This document shows positions 35,381 through 46,000 of a stretch of 64,000 nt of DNA, in pieces. Source of the stretch: Eretmocerus hayati (taxonomy: Eukaryota; Arthropoda; Insecta; Hymenoptera; Aphelinidae). Numbering within the stretch: position 1 is the stretch's first letter; each line of letters opens with the position of its first letter. The notes below the pieces were generated by a model that was given only the letters and a program-made list of their open reading frames with translations, made no database searches and was not told the DNA's origin. The translations under genes were made by a program, and so were the position numbers. Where the stretch lies: the NCBI GenBank assembly GCA_029851415.1, contig CM056743.1, positions 35,418,714-35,482,713 on the forward strand, read 5' to 3'.

Positions 35381-36871
35381 ATGAGTACCGCGGCCGCTTC
35401 AGCCGCCCTGCTTGAGCACAGCTCGTCACGCGAAAGAGTTTCTCCATCCGCGACGAGGCCTCAAAGGTTTGAGTGCCACGAGGGCCCGGTTTGGCCAAGG
35501 GGTACGGCTGCTCCTTATGAAGGCCGGCCAGCCTTGTATCTACCTTTAACGACAGGCTCTACAGGCACCAATGGCTATGGATATGGTGATGCACCAGGTG
35601 CCAAATGTCCTCTGGACGAGTGTCCCCTGTGCATCGATGGTGCCTATGGGCACAGTGGACACGACGATGACGATGACGTCGACGATGAGGATAACGATGG
35701 AGCATGTGGTGACGATGACGAAGAGAGAAGGCCCTTTGGAGGTGGCCGATTGGATGACACTAGGTACTCTGCCGGTGTCAACGGGCCTGCAACTGTGCCA
35801 CTGTGTGTTCTCAATGATGTTCAACTACGTTTTCTATGCCCCGATGACTTAGAAGAAGTTCGTGCTCTCTGCCAAGTTTGGTTTCCCATAAGTGAGTATT
35901 TTGAACTTTCAATACGCTCTGTAATCATTCAATTCATGTGTCACTCCTTCATCATTCATGAGTTCTCAAACTTGAGAAAATGACTCATTAAAAATTACTC
36001 ATGTCAAGTGACCTATAAAGTATGAGTCATTTGAAAAATCTGATGGAAAATAATATTGTAAGTCCCTGAAATGTAGAGAGGAAAACTGAGGAGTATGCTA
36101 TTACTGGGATGATTTTCAAGTTTTCTCAATGAGTCATTCGTTTTAGGCAGGGTACTCTACACACTGGCTCGTTCTAAAATTTGCTCCTTTTGAAACATGG
36201 GTCGTGTACATAATCCTCACTATATCTGGTCTTTTAATAACTTTGTCTAGACAAATTTGAATTGGATCATCAGTTAACAATTGTTTCTTTCAGACTACCC
36301 TTATTCCTGGTATGAGGATATTACAAGCTCATCTCGTTTTTATGCTCTTGCTGCTGTGTATGGGGGTGTAATCATAGGACTGATCATAGCTGAAATTAAA
36401 CCTTATGCAAAACTCAACAAAGAAGATCGTGATATACTTTGCTCCAGTTTTGGAATGGATGCTCTAGTTGGTTATATCCTCAGTCTTGGTGTAAGAAGAG
36501 CATACCGACGAAATGGAATAGCCTCTCTCCTATTGGAACAACTATTGGCTCATGTTACTGCCCCTGAACGATCATCTGTGAAAGCAGTTTTCCTTCATGT
36601 TCTATCAAGTAATACACCAGCTATACGATTTTATCAGAGATGTCACTTTCAATTGCACAGTTTTCTTCCTTACTACTATTACATAAAAGGAAGGTGTAAA
36701 GATGGTTTCACCTATGTACTGTATGTGAATGGAGGACACGCTCCTCGAAGTTTTTGGAACTGGATGAGGCATTTAGCTGGATCTGTGGCCAGTCTAAGTC
36801 CGTGCCGTGTACCTCGATGGATTTGGCAGAGGTTGTTGTGGGCAGCTACATTATTTTTTTACCACAGATAA
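35381..36871 (+). CDS. NAA60: N-alpha-acetyltransferase 60 (NatF) with a long acidic N-terminal extension
   Basis: Acetylates N termini of transmembrane proteins from the cytosolic face of the Golgi (known for the family). Two exons, 35381-35891 and 36294-36871, joined in phase, give 362 aa. The GNAT domain starts near residue 142 (VQLRFLCPDDLEEV), continues with WFPI-N-YPYSWYEDITSSSRF and AYILSLGV-type strand VGYILSLGVRRAYRRNGIASLL, where RRNGIA is the acetyl-CoA pyrophosphate loop, and then FLHVLSSNTPAIRFYQRCHF and LPYYYYIKG-DGFTYVLYVNGGH. The C-terminal WIWQRLLWAATLFF is the amphipathic membrane anchor. The extension (about residues 1-140) has no match to the short human N terminus and contains an Asp-rich block around residues 93-115. 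The ATG at 35381 was chosen as the first in frame; a more internal start would remove the extension, but no ATG stands close to the domain. Confidence 0.92.
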
Positions 36872-38375
36872 CAACTCTGTAACATCTTTTTTCACCAATG
36901 ATTAATTATGTGTCAACCAATTCAACAAGATCATTATTTCTACAGCTCGCAACATGAGATCTGCCATGAATCTCTAATTTTGTCTGTTTTCAAATAACCA
37001 GTGATATAGGTATCAAAAGATTTTTCCAATTGAATTTCTAGATGTAGCTTTTCTATGAAAATTCACTTGTAAATACTGTTAACTCGGAAATTTTGATTCA
37101 ACAGTGATTACTTCAGTAATACATAACTTGAATGTAGATTTCCTACTGCAAACAATGACCTTACAAAAATGTAATATTTCGTCGTTGCAATGAATGAGTT
37201 ATCTTTTATTGATAAATTAATTATATGTAAGTAACACATAGATTTAAATTCAATAGAGCTGCTCATTTGCAATGAGTAGTCTTGTTGCGTATCCAAAGAT
37301 ACATTGAGTTCATACATCTGCATCTGTTAACTCAAATTGTTTGTGATAAATAAATGTTATCTAAAATAACTCGTTCTTAATGTAACAATCATGTTTCTCT
37401 GAATCTTTTATTTTAACTGGCTTTGATCTGAAATATCATATAATTTTGTTTGGAATCAATAGAAGATAATTTTTTGACCTCTTTGGAATTTGTACTTTGA
37501 CCATACTTATCAGAAGAGCAAATGCGGAAAAAAGAGAGTTTGACGATATTTGGTTGAAATAGCCAATGTAATTAGTCTAACCACTTTGAGGTCAACCACT
37601 CTCACAATCAGTTTTGTTGTTTCATGTCTTGAAAAAGAGATAGAGAGAATAAAATAGAGACTTTTAACGTGGCTGTAGACATAATTTATATTAATTGTGT
37701 GAAAAGTGCTGAAGGTAGTAAACTCTAGTTTTATATTCATTGGCTCCACTTTGCACCATCTCATACTGAGCATGAGATCTCATTATTAGCTAATAATTAT
37801 TTTGATGACATGATTGAAAAGGATTAGCGTTTATAGCGATCGTGGAATAAACCGAACCCGTAGCGAAGCGCCTTCAGATAGAAAACACACCATACATTCC
37901 ATCATATGTGTTTGACCTGAATGCGGGTGTTCGTCACTGCGTCGGCTGCAATGCTGCAAACAGCTGCAAACAAAAACAACTGCAAAATAGACGATGCTAA
38001 CGATGTGATGACCACGGACAAATAGATAGCAACTTTGCTCTATTGTTTACAACGAAGGTGACGGCATAATATTATTCAATAGCGATCCGAAGAACAAGAA
38101 ATCGCCGGCAAGGTGCTACCGCGCCTTTTGATAAACATAACTGGAAAATAAGAAAATCGCTATTATTGACACAAATCTGTATAGCGTTCCGATCTATGTC
38201 CTCAGGGTCGAAGGTGAGTACCTCATACATATCATCTTTTTGACTTTCACGTTTCACCTCGATCATGATTTCCATGGCATAATCAGTTTCTTAATATCTG
38301 AATTCCTAGATTGTAATTTCAAATTTACCCAAGAGTATTTTGTCGTCTCATAAACTGTATATACTTCCCAGTTCC
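36872..38375. other. NAA60 3' region and spacer
   Basis: An AATAAA-type signal at about 37346-37352 probably ends the NAA60 transcript. A minus-strand open stretch of 67 codons (38072-38275) starts with an acidic/basic hydrophilic sequence (MEIMIEVKRESQKDD) and could be a first exon of another minus-strand gene, but no second exon was found. Confidence 0.4.
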
Positions 38376-38384
38376 CATTCCCAC

Positions 38385-38508
38385 CAGCGTTGGCGCATCA
38401 CATGCAATTTACAATTGTAAAATCCTCTCAGCGGCAATGTTCAGACCAATTTTCCCATGTTAAAAATGTACCCTGAACACAGTCATCTAGTGAACTACGC
38501 CAACGCTG
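38385..38508. mobile_element. 124-bp hAT-type MITE with intact 8-bp target duplication
   Basis: Ends are the perfect 11-bp inverted pair CAGCGTTGGCG / CGCCAACGCTG, the CAG-N-GTTGGC form common in hAT elements. Exact 8-bp direct repeats ATTCCCAC flank it at 38377-38384 and 38509-38516. It has no coding capacity and is non-autonomous. It lies just upstream of the tRNA 2'-phosphotransferase exon, in its promoter or first intron. Confidence 0.9.
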
Positions 38509-38775
38509 ATTCCCACTTGTTTGATATTAGGTTATGAAGTAGTGGCTTAGATTTATATTTATTCAAAGAGTGAAAGTGATACTTTATAATATTTCATATT
38601 TTTCATCATCTTCCATTTGAGTAATATATTGGCAAATGCCATTTGCAAACAAACCATGAGGTATCACAGCTGGTTGCTCTAGTTGCCGTCAGAAATTGTG
38701 AGGCCATTCAGAATCTGAATGTAATATCCTGGCAAATAGATTAAAACTGATTCAAACATTCTTCCAATTCCATAG

Positions 38776-39369
38776 AGAAAAGTAACTCAAGAATACTGCA
38801 CCCAAATCAGCAAGAAGTTATCTTATATCTTGAGACATGGAGCATTGAAAGAGGGATTAAATATCAGAAGTGATGGCTATGTTGATGTTCAAGAAGTACT
38901 GGGAGTTTTACCTGGATGCACATTGAGTGATATTCAAAGAATAGTGAGAGATGATGTAAAGCAGCGTTTCAATCTCAAGACTGAAAGTGACAAATTGATA
39001 ATCAAAGCTAATCAAGGTCATACTATACCCAATGTAGTAGACCTAAGTTTACACTATTTGACAGATGTCTCTTTTGATATAGTACATGGAACTTATTTTG
39101 ACTATTATCAGAAAATTAAACTTGAAGGGCTCTCTCGGATGAGAAGAAATCATATCCACTTTGCAAAAGGTCTTAATTTCATATGCGGGCTACGGAGAAA
39201 TGCTGAAATTTTCATTTACATCAATTTCTTGAAAGCCAAGCTAGATGGAATTCAATTTTATGAAGCAGAGAATGGTGTAGTTCTATCTCCAGGAAATTCT
39301 AATGGATATATTGAGCCTAAATATTTTCTGAAAGTGATGGACAAGGACAACCAACAGATTCTCCACTGA
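38776..39369 (+). CDS. TRPT1: tRNA 2'-phosphotransferase (Tpt1/KptA family), first exon not found
   Basis: Removes the 2'-phosphate left at the splice junction of tRNAs, transferring it to NAD+. The visible exon opens after an AG acceptor (38774-38775, preceded by a pyrimidine-rich tract) and encodes 197 residues to the stop. An in-frame TAG lies just before the acceptor, so a short upstream exon with the ATG must exist; I could not place it. Motifs in order: SKKLSYILRHGALK (catalytic Arg-His), SDGYVDVQEVL, IIKANQGHTIP, VHGTYFDYYQKI, GLSRMRRNHIHFAKGL, and NGVVLSPGNSNGYIEPKYF. In most family members the QGH motif is preceded by R-A; here Lys replaces that Arg (family knowledge). The stop lies 55 bp ahead of the next gene's ATG on the same strand. 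Confidence 0.93.
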   Translation, partial: RKVTQEYCTQISKKLSYILRHGALKEGLNIRSDGYVDVQEVLGVLPGCTLSDIQRIVRDDVKQRFNLKTESDKLIIKANQGHTIPNVVDLSLHYLTDVSFDIVHGTYFDYYQKIKLEGLSRMRRNHIHFAKGLNFICGLRRNAEIFIYINFLKAKLDGIQFYEAENGVVLSPGNSNGYIEPKYFLKVMDKDNQQILH

Positions 39370-39424
39370 AACAGAAGTCAAAGATCAAGGTCTTGAATCT
39401 TCCTCTCTTGACAGAACTATCAAA

Positions 39425-41782
39425 ATGACAAAAAGGTGTGAAGTCTGCAATTTGGACCTCCAAGATGAATATGCCTATCAAGGGCACATGACTGGAAAGA
39501 AACATTTGAAAAATGCTCAACAAGCAGAAAAAGTTTCAACAGTGTTTCAAAGATCTATATTTGTATCTCGAGTACCAACTTACATAACACCAAATGAACT
39601 CCTGCACTTCTTCTGTCAATTTGGACAAGTAGTTAAACACCGTTTTGGCTCAGGACACCTCATTATTGAGTACAAAAATAAGTAAGCTTGAATTAATATT
39701 TGTTTTACATACTATGTTTGTTCAAGAAATAAGCAGTCAAATTTTTTTCAGGGATCCTGTTGACTATTTGTTGCAAAAGCCAATATATTTTAGGGGTGCA
39801 AAATTGAATGTTAAACCTCGGATTCTTCCTGAAAATGGAGGTTTGCTAGAATTTTTCATTTGATACTGTCTTGGACTGTGTAAAAAGCATTATCTTATAT
39901 TGAGTTACTGTTGCAGCGCAAGTTCAGAGGAGTAGCAAAGCTGTTGTTGCAAACACTAATCTAATCAATGACACAGAGGATCTATTGTATGATAACATCA
40001 AATCGTTATTTGAAATTGAACCAACTTTTGATGAGCAGCTAGCAGCCTTTCTGGATAAAATCTCAATAAGTGATTCTGAAATCCAATCTCGTTATGAAAC
40101 AACATGTGAAAGATTGAATGACATTTTCCGAAGTGCTTTCCCAAAAGGCAGAACTTACAGATTTGGCTCAACTGTGACAGGATTGGGATTCAAGAATTGT
40201 GACCTGGACATATATTTTGACACAGGTAGGTCCCTTGATGTTATCTCAAGAAAGTATGATTACACTGCTCAATTTATTTTTCATAGGATTTCCGGTATGT
40301 CAAGACAAAAACCATGCAGGCCCTAATGTTCTTCTTGCTGCAAATGTTTTTGCCGGTATCAAGCGAATCCTCTTTGCAAAGTCAGCATTGTTCTCAAAGG
40401 TCGTCCCAATTCCCAAAGCCAAAACGCCCATTATCAAATTCATCTTCATACCAACCAAAATTTCCTGTGATATATCTTTCAAGAACAGCTTAGCAGTGCA
40501 TAATAGTCAACTAGTGAAGTTTATCTTATCAATAGATCCACGTTTGCGACCTACAATGATGGTTTTGAAGTATTGGGTCAGTAATTATGAGCTCAAAATC
40601 AGTGATAGAATGTCTAAATATGCTCTCACAATGCTGTTCATTTTTTATCTCCAACAACCATCTGTGAAATTGGTACCACCAATATTAGATCTGAAGAAAG
40701 AGTGCAGACCTCGAGTTATAGAGGGTTGGCAAGTGAATTTCAACTGTAATTTTAAAAATCAGCAAGTGGATGGTGAAAAGAACAACATCAGTATTCCAGA
40801 TCTGTTGATTGGATTCTTTGACTTCTACACCACTTATGATTTCAAGGAAAATGTCATATGTCCACTCGATGGGAATTCCCACAAAAGGACACTATTTGAA
40901 AATGCAGAGGAGCTACCTGAATGTATGGATAGATACAGAAAATACTTGGAAACCAAAGAAAACCCAGTGACTTTTGTTACAAACAAACCAGTGTGTGTTC
41001 AAGATCCTATTGAGTTGAACCATAATCTAACAGCAAACGTTTCTGCAAAATATTTAGAATGTTTTAGAAGTTACTGCTCTGCCTCTAAAGAGGTATGTCT
41101 GAAGTCTAAGGAGAAAGACTACGCAGAATTGCTTCCATCACTCTTCTCTACTACTGTAAAAATTCGTCAGAAAGAACCAAATGTTTGCTTTCTATTTTAT
41201 GCTGATGGCACCCTTAATACAGGGCTCCCTGATGACTTTGAATCTCGAGCAGATGTAACTGATAAAGAATCATTCATCAGAGATAATTGGTTTGACCTTG
41301 CTATAAATGTTATAACCAAATATTTTGAGAAAGTTATGAAATTTGAAGTACAGGTTACTACTCCCACAAGAGAGTTGAAACAACAAAAAATTGAGACAGA
41401 GTCTGATGTTCATTCCAATGATCAAGACAAAGTTGTGATACAATGCAGTGGTAAGCACTGTTTGTGGAGGGATCGTAAAGGTCGAGGTTGTATCCTTGAT
41501 CCTAGTATGAGTATGTTGGAAAAAGAGATTCAGCTGTCAGACATTATTCTCCAAGATTTATCATCCAAAAAGAAACAGCCAGATATGAAGATAGATTTTG
41601 ACTGTTGTATTTCAAAGAAAAGTACAAAAGCTGTTCACTTGATTGTAACTTTGCGTAATAAGGATTCGACTGAGAAGCTTTTCTCAGAGGCTGCGAATTT
41701 TTGGAAAAACAAAATCCCTATTGTTGTGACAAAGACATTGGTTCACATGCAACAGTTCAAAAAAAAGCAGCTCGATTTTTGA
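39425..41782 (+). CDS. TUT1: U6 TUTase / Star-PAP-type terminal nucleotidyltransferase
   Basis: Nuclear non-canonical poly(A)/poly(U) polymerase; in animals it uridylates U6 snRNA. Four coding exons (39425-39681, 39752-39840, 39917-40225, 40287-41782) join in phase to 716 aa. Domain order: a matrin/U1-type C2H2 finger (residues 5-33, CEVCNLDLQDEYAYQGHMTG, then KKHLK), an RRM (about 44-115, RSIFVSRVPTYITPNEL), then the nucleotidyltransferase core with FGSTVTGLGFKNCDLDIYFD, carrying the GS motif and two metal-binding Asp, and a third Asp in CDISFKNSLAV. The PAP-associated domain includes RPTMMVLKYWV and IPDLLIGFFDFY. A long lineage-specific tail follows. A strong pyrimidine tract plus CAG at 39402-39411 stands 13 bp ahead of the ATG, so the mRNA may be spliced into this exon from upstream. 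Poly(A) hexamer AATAAA near 41997. Confidence 0.93.
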
Positions 41783-42742
41783 AGTTTGTAAATTTTGTAT
41801 GTCTGTGTATTTAGTTAATCAAAACGATCAGCTATATCAAAGACAATGAACGTCTAGAGAGTAGAAAAGAGTAATTTTACTTCTTCCATAGACGCATACT
41901 TTTTTCATAAAAAAGTTAATCTCTTTGAATTTGTGTGCCCACACTGATCAATTTTTTGTAAGATCTCAGATAAGCATAATTATGTAAATATTGATAATAA
42001 ATATCATATTCTTTCAGCAACATATGCTTCTCTGGAAATATATCCAGATTCCCAATCATCGATCTTCTTGCTATGTGATGTAATCACTTGCCACGAAATC
42101 TTCCACTCAATCAACATATTCGAATCCACGTTATATTGAAGAGAATCTCCAAATTTTGAAAGCATGTAAACCATTTGAAAATCCAGTCATAATATCTTAG
42201 ACACTCAAGCTATCATCATGTTTCTGTAAGTCTGATGAGATGATCTCAGTTTTTTGATGCACATCAAGTTTCTATCAATTTCTCATTTGCAGAGAAAGTT
42301 CGCAGAAAATTGTGTACCTCAATTCTGTATCTAATATCTTATGCAATCGCTTATTCAACATTCAAAATACAGTGCCACGGAAGTTCCTTTCAAATTGACG
42401 TCCACAAAGACGCGTTTGTATTTGTAACAAATCGAGACGGTAATTGACTGGTAATTTTTCCCCTGAGGACGCAAACAGGGCTTTATTGAGCTTGTTTGTG
42501 ATGAAAGTCGATGGAATGTCTACAGATTGTGAAATGCTTGATGAGATTTAATCGTTCAAGTTTTCCTGATCATGGAAGATAATGAGCAAACATCGGATAA
42601 TGGTGACTGATGGTGACGCATGACGGTTACGAAACCAAGTGTTCGACAGGAAAACATTCCTTCTTTGCTCTCCTAGACTCCCCCACTCTTTCGATTCTCC
42701 GTTCTTCGAAGAAGATCGCTAAAGCATAGAAGACTACAAAAC
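41783..42742. other. TUT1 3' UTR and intergenic spacer
   Basis: AT-rich; AATAAA at about 41997 is the likely TUT1 poly(A) signal. No coding sequence was seen. Confidence 0.45.
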
Positions 42743-42754
42743 ATGGCGGTGTGA
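42743..42754 (+). promoter_or_regulatory. Possible 3-codon upstream ORF
   Basis: In the leader region of the next gene an ATG in a good context (AAAACATGGCGG) opens a frame of only Met-Ala-Val before TGA, about 300 bp ahead of the main start. The word CATGGCGG also resembles a Pho/YY1 site on DNA. Either role depends on where transcription starts, which I cannot see. Confidence 0.25.
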
Positions 42755-43051
42755 AGCAAGATTGCGAGCACGTTTCGACGAAGCTTCAGCGAGGAGGAAA
42801 TTCTGCGAAAATAAGTATTATTTCAGCGCGAAATCAAAGGATAACTCGGTCGTACCCTTTCAAAGGGTTCCTTTCTGTGTCGTGGCTTGGGTATCGATTT
42901 GTTTATGATCTTATGGTTTTATTACGGTAAGAAGGACTAGCTATTGATCGAAGCGATAGCAATATTCGTCAATACATTTTGACATTCGCGACGAAAGCTT
43001 ATCCGTTGATGATTTCGTAAACGCGAACATTCCGTTTTTTTACTAACCACA

Positions 43052-46000
43052 ATGACAACGGTCGTTGAAAGCAACGGTACGGGGGAAGCGTCGGATAAAA
43101 TTGAAAATTCGACATCGAATAATCATCAGGAGACGGCTAATGAGGATAACGACGCCGACAACCAAGATGCCGGAGAAGACGACGCAATTGGGCTGGACAT
43201 CATCGACGTTTTTGATGATGAAGAAAAAGACAAACCCCGGCGTAGAAGCTGGGATCGAAGTCGAGGCAGGGACACTCACAATACAAGGTATCAGCGGCCG
43301 GTCGTATATGAAATCAATAATTTACTCTGTGATGAATGTATATTTCATAGACATGATCTTTACACCTCTATCCAAATAAAAGCAAATCCCTTGAAGCATT
43401 TCCATTCAATTGAATGATGAATGGAGCTTCTTTCGCTGAGTTTATTCAAGCTGATGCTTTATTCAATGATCGTGATATACTTTCAAGAGTGTCAGCCTGG
43501 CTACTCTATTGCTTTTTGTAGCAGAGCGTTGATGTGGTATCTCAAGTTGCCATGTGGAGCCATGGACTGAACTTGAGAGCGATGCCATAAATTGAAAGAC
43601 ATGGGACCCCACCTATGGCTTACTTGTTCATCTCCGATGCATCCTTGCAACCATTCAAGGCTTGGCAGGTGCACAGATTGAAGAAAATTCTATTCATTCT
43701 ATGATCAGGTCAGCAAATTTGCTGTTGGAGTTACATTGCTGGACCCATTTGAATAAATTTAATTACTTGTTTATATTGCTAAGCATACCTGATTGAATGA
43801 TATGGACGAGTTGATTCAACTTATTTGTTTTACTTTGGTTCAAGCCTGTGGCTTCATAACATTGGTGCCATAACTGTTACTGCTATTCAAAGAGTGTTTG
43901 GTGGCACAGTAAATGTTGTTGCTGTGATTGCTCCAAGTCGTCAATCCATTGCACTGAAATTCTACGTTTGCACTGGTGACAAAACAAAATTCACTCCCAA
44001 ACTGATCCAAGAATAGTTGACAAGGTTTGGATACTTTTTTTGCCCAAGATACCTGGGAATTATTTTGGCAATCTACTTGGCTTCAAAGAAGTTTGGGGTG
44101 ACTTCTAGGTTTCTCTGACAACTTTATTGGGTCTGTGTACTGTGTATTCTTTGAAGAATTGAATCACTCGTACTAGGTACTCTGCATATGTCCTGAACAT
44201 AGTCATGTAAACTCAAGTGAGTCCTGCTGAGCCATTGAGAAAGCTTTATCAACTCCCTCTTGATGACCGTGCCTGATGAGTTTCAGAGAGAATTGGTGAA
44301 GAATATGCAAATTTAAAGAACATCATTGCTCCTGATAGCAATTTTTTATGTACATAATTGTTTCAAAAGAAGAACATTCATCTTGGTGAATATGAGACGA
44401 ATGCATGTAATTATGATAGCAAGAGTATCGTTGAGTCCCATCTTTGTTACATTTTTGCTAATATTATTTAGCAACAAAATTTTCCAACAAATTCCTTGGG
44501 TATTGTACATCTGAATTAAAGTGTTGATCTGTGGACAACACGAAATTCGCATTATTCCTAGAAATTACAATATCTGAAGAATTCCTGAGGGAATTGAGGA
44601 ACTAATCAGTGACACTCAACATCCTCTTTTGAATTCGAATAAGGGATTTTGGTAGTATCAAATGATGATTTGAGAAGATGTTGAGAATCAGACTGGGAAA
44701 AGAGGGCCCTCTCTTCGCCGTGGTTGTTACCTCCCCTACTCTTTTTGGTTCAATTTGAATGCTTTATACTAGATCAGTTTCTCTGTTCATACATGGTATT
44801 TCTTTTCAGTAATCCTCTTAGATCCAATCTAGCAATAATTCAAAACAAAGCCGGAGCGTTGAAGTGTATTTGGTGAGATAGGGTACTTCATAGCCCAGAT
44901 TAGAATCTGGACTACTTTTTACAAAATCTTGAAAATGGATAATTTTGTTAAAATTCGATCCTCATTCTATCGTTACTGAGAAAAATTCTCATTAGCATCA
45001 ATCTTTGAATCTTGGCTCCAAAATCTGTGGGTACCGAAAGATACACAATTTTATCATCATTACTTTCAATCCCCATCATATCAGTGTCAGTGTCCATGAA
45101 TGAATCAAACAGTGTCGGAATTCTGGGCAAGGTATGGGACAGAAGTGTCAAATAGTGATTCAGAGCAATGCAACTTTGAATCAAGCCGTGTAGAGGTGGT
45201 GCTGAAAATGGTTATCCAATACATTGGTGCTTTATTCATTTTTGTGTTATATTTGATAAGTGTGAAGTACCTTGTGATTAGTGAAGTGTCTGGTGTTATT
45301 TCATAAAAAGTGGAATATTTTAAGGTGACAGTGATGAAACTATTCTATCATAATTGACAACTATTGAGGAAGTGTTGATCATTTGGCAAAGAAAATGTGA
45401 CAACTCTCCCCTTTCAAAAATGCACGATTACACTCAAAATCTGTGAGTACACTGAAAACCTATGATTACACTCAAAACCTACAATTAAACTCAGAACCTA
45501 CAATTTTTACAATTAAACTCAAAACCTTCGGTTACACTCTGTAATCTGTTGATTCTACACTGAAAAACACAGGAAAGGAAATCCACAACTCAGACTTCAC
45601 TGGACACCCTGATGTAGCGTGAAGGAGATTCAATACTTTTTTATGATGATTTAATATGTTGAAAAATTCTGATGTCCAAAGGTTGTGTGGTGAAACATGG
45701 CAATACTTAAAACTGATGATGATATTATCAATAGTGGTCTCATAAAGGAACTTCGTATTTGAGGTTCTGAGTGTTTATTTGGTACAGGTGAGAGTGATCA
45801 CCTGCGAAATTTGAAGGAAAAGTCAAAGATAGCTGATGAATTGTTTTTTTTAAGTCCTCGTGTTTTCATGTAACATACAGCATTTAATCGCAAAACACTA
45901 TGGATCATGATGGAATTACTGAGGTCCGGCATAATTTGATGTGATTTTTTTTGTGATGCTTCAATGTTCATACAAGTTCTGTATGAATCTCCTTGGTTTA

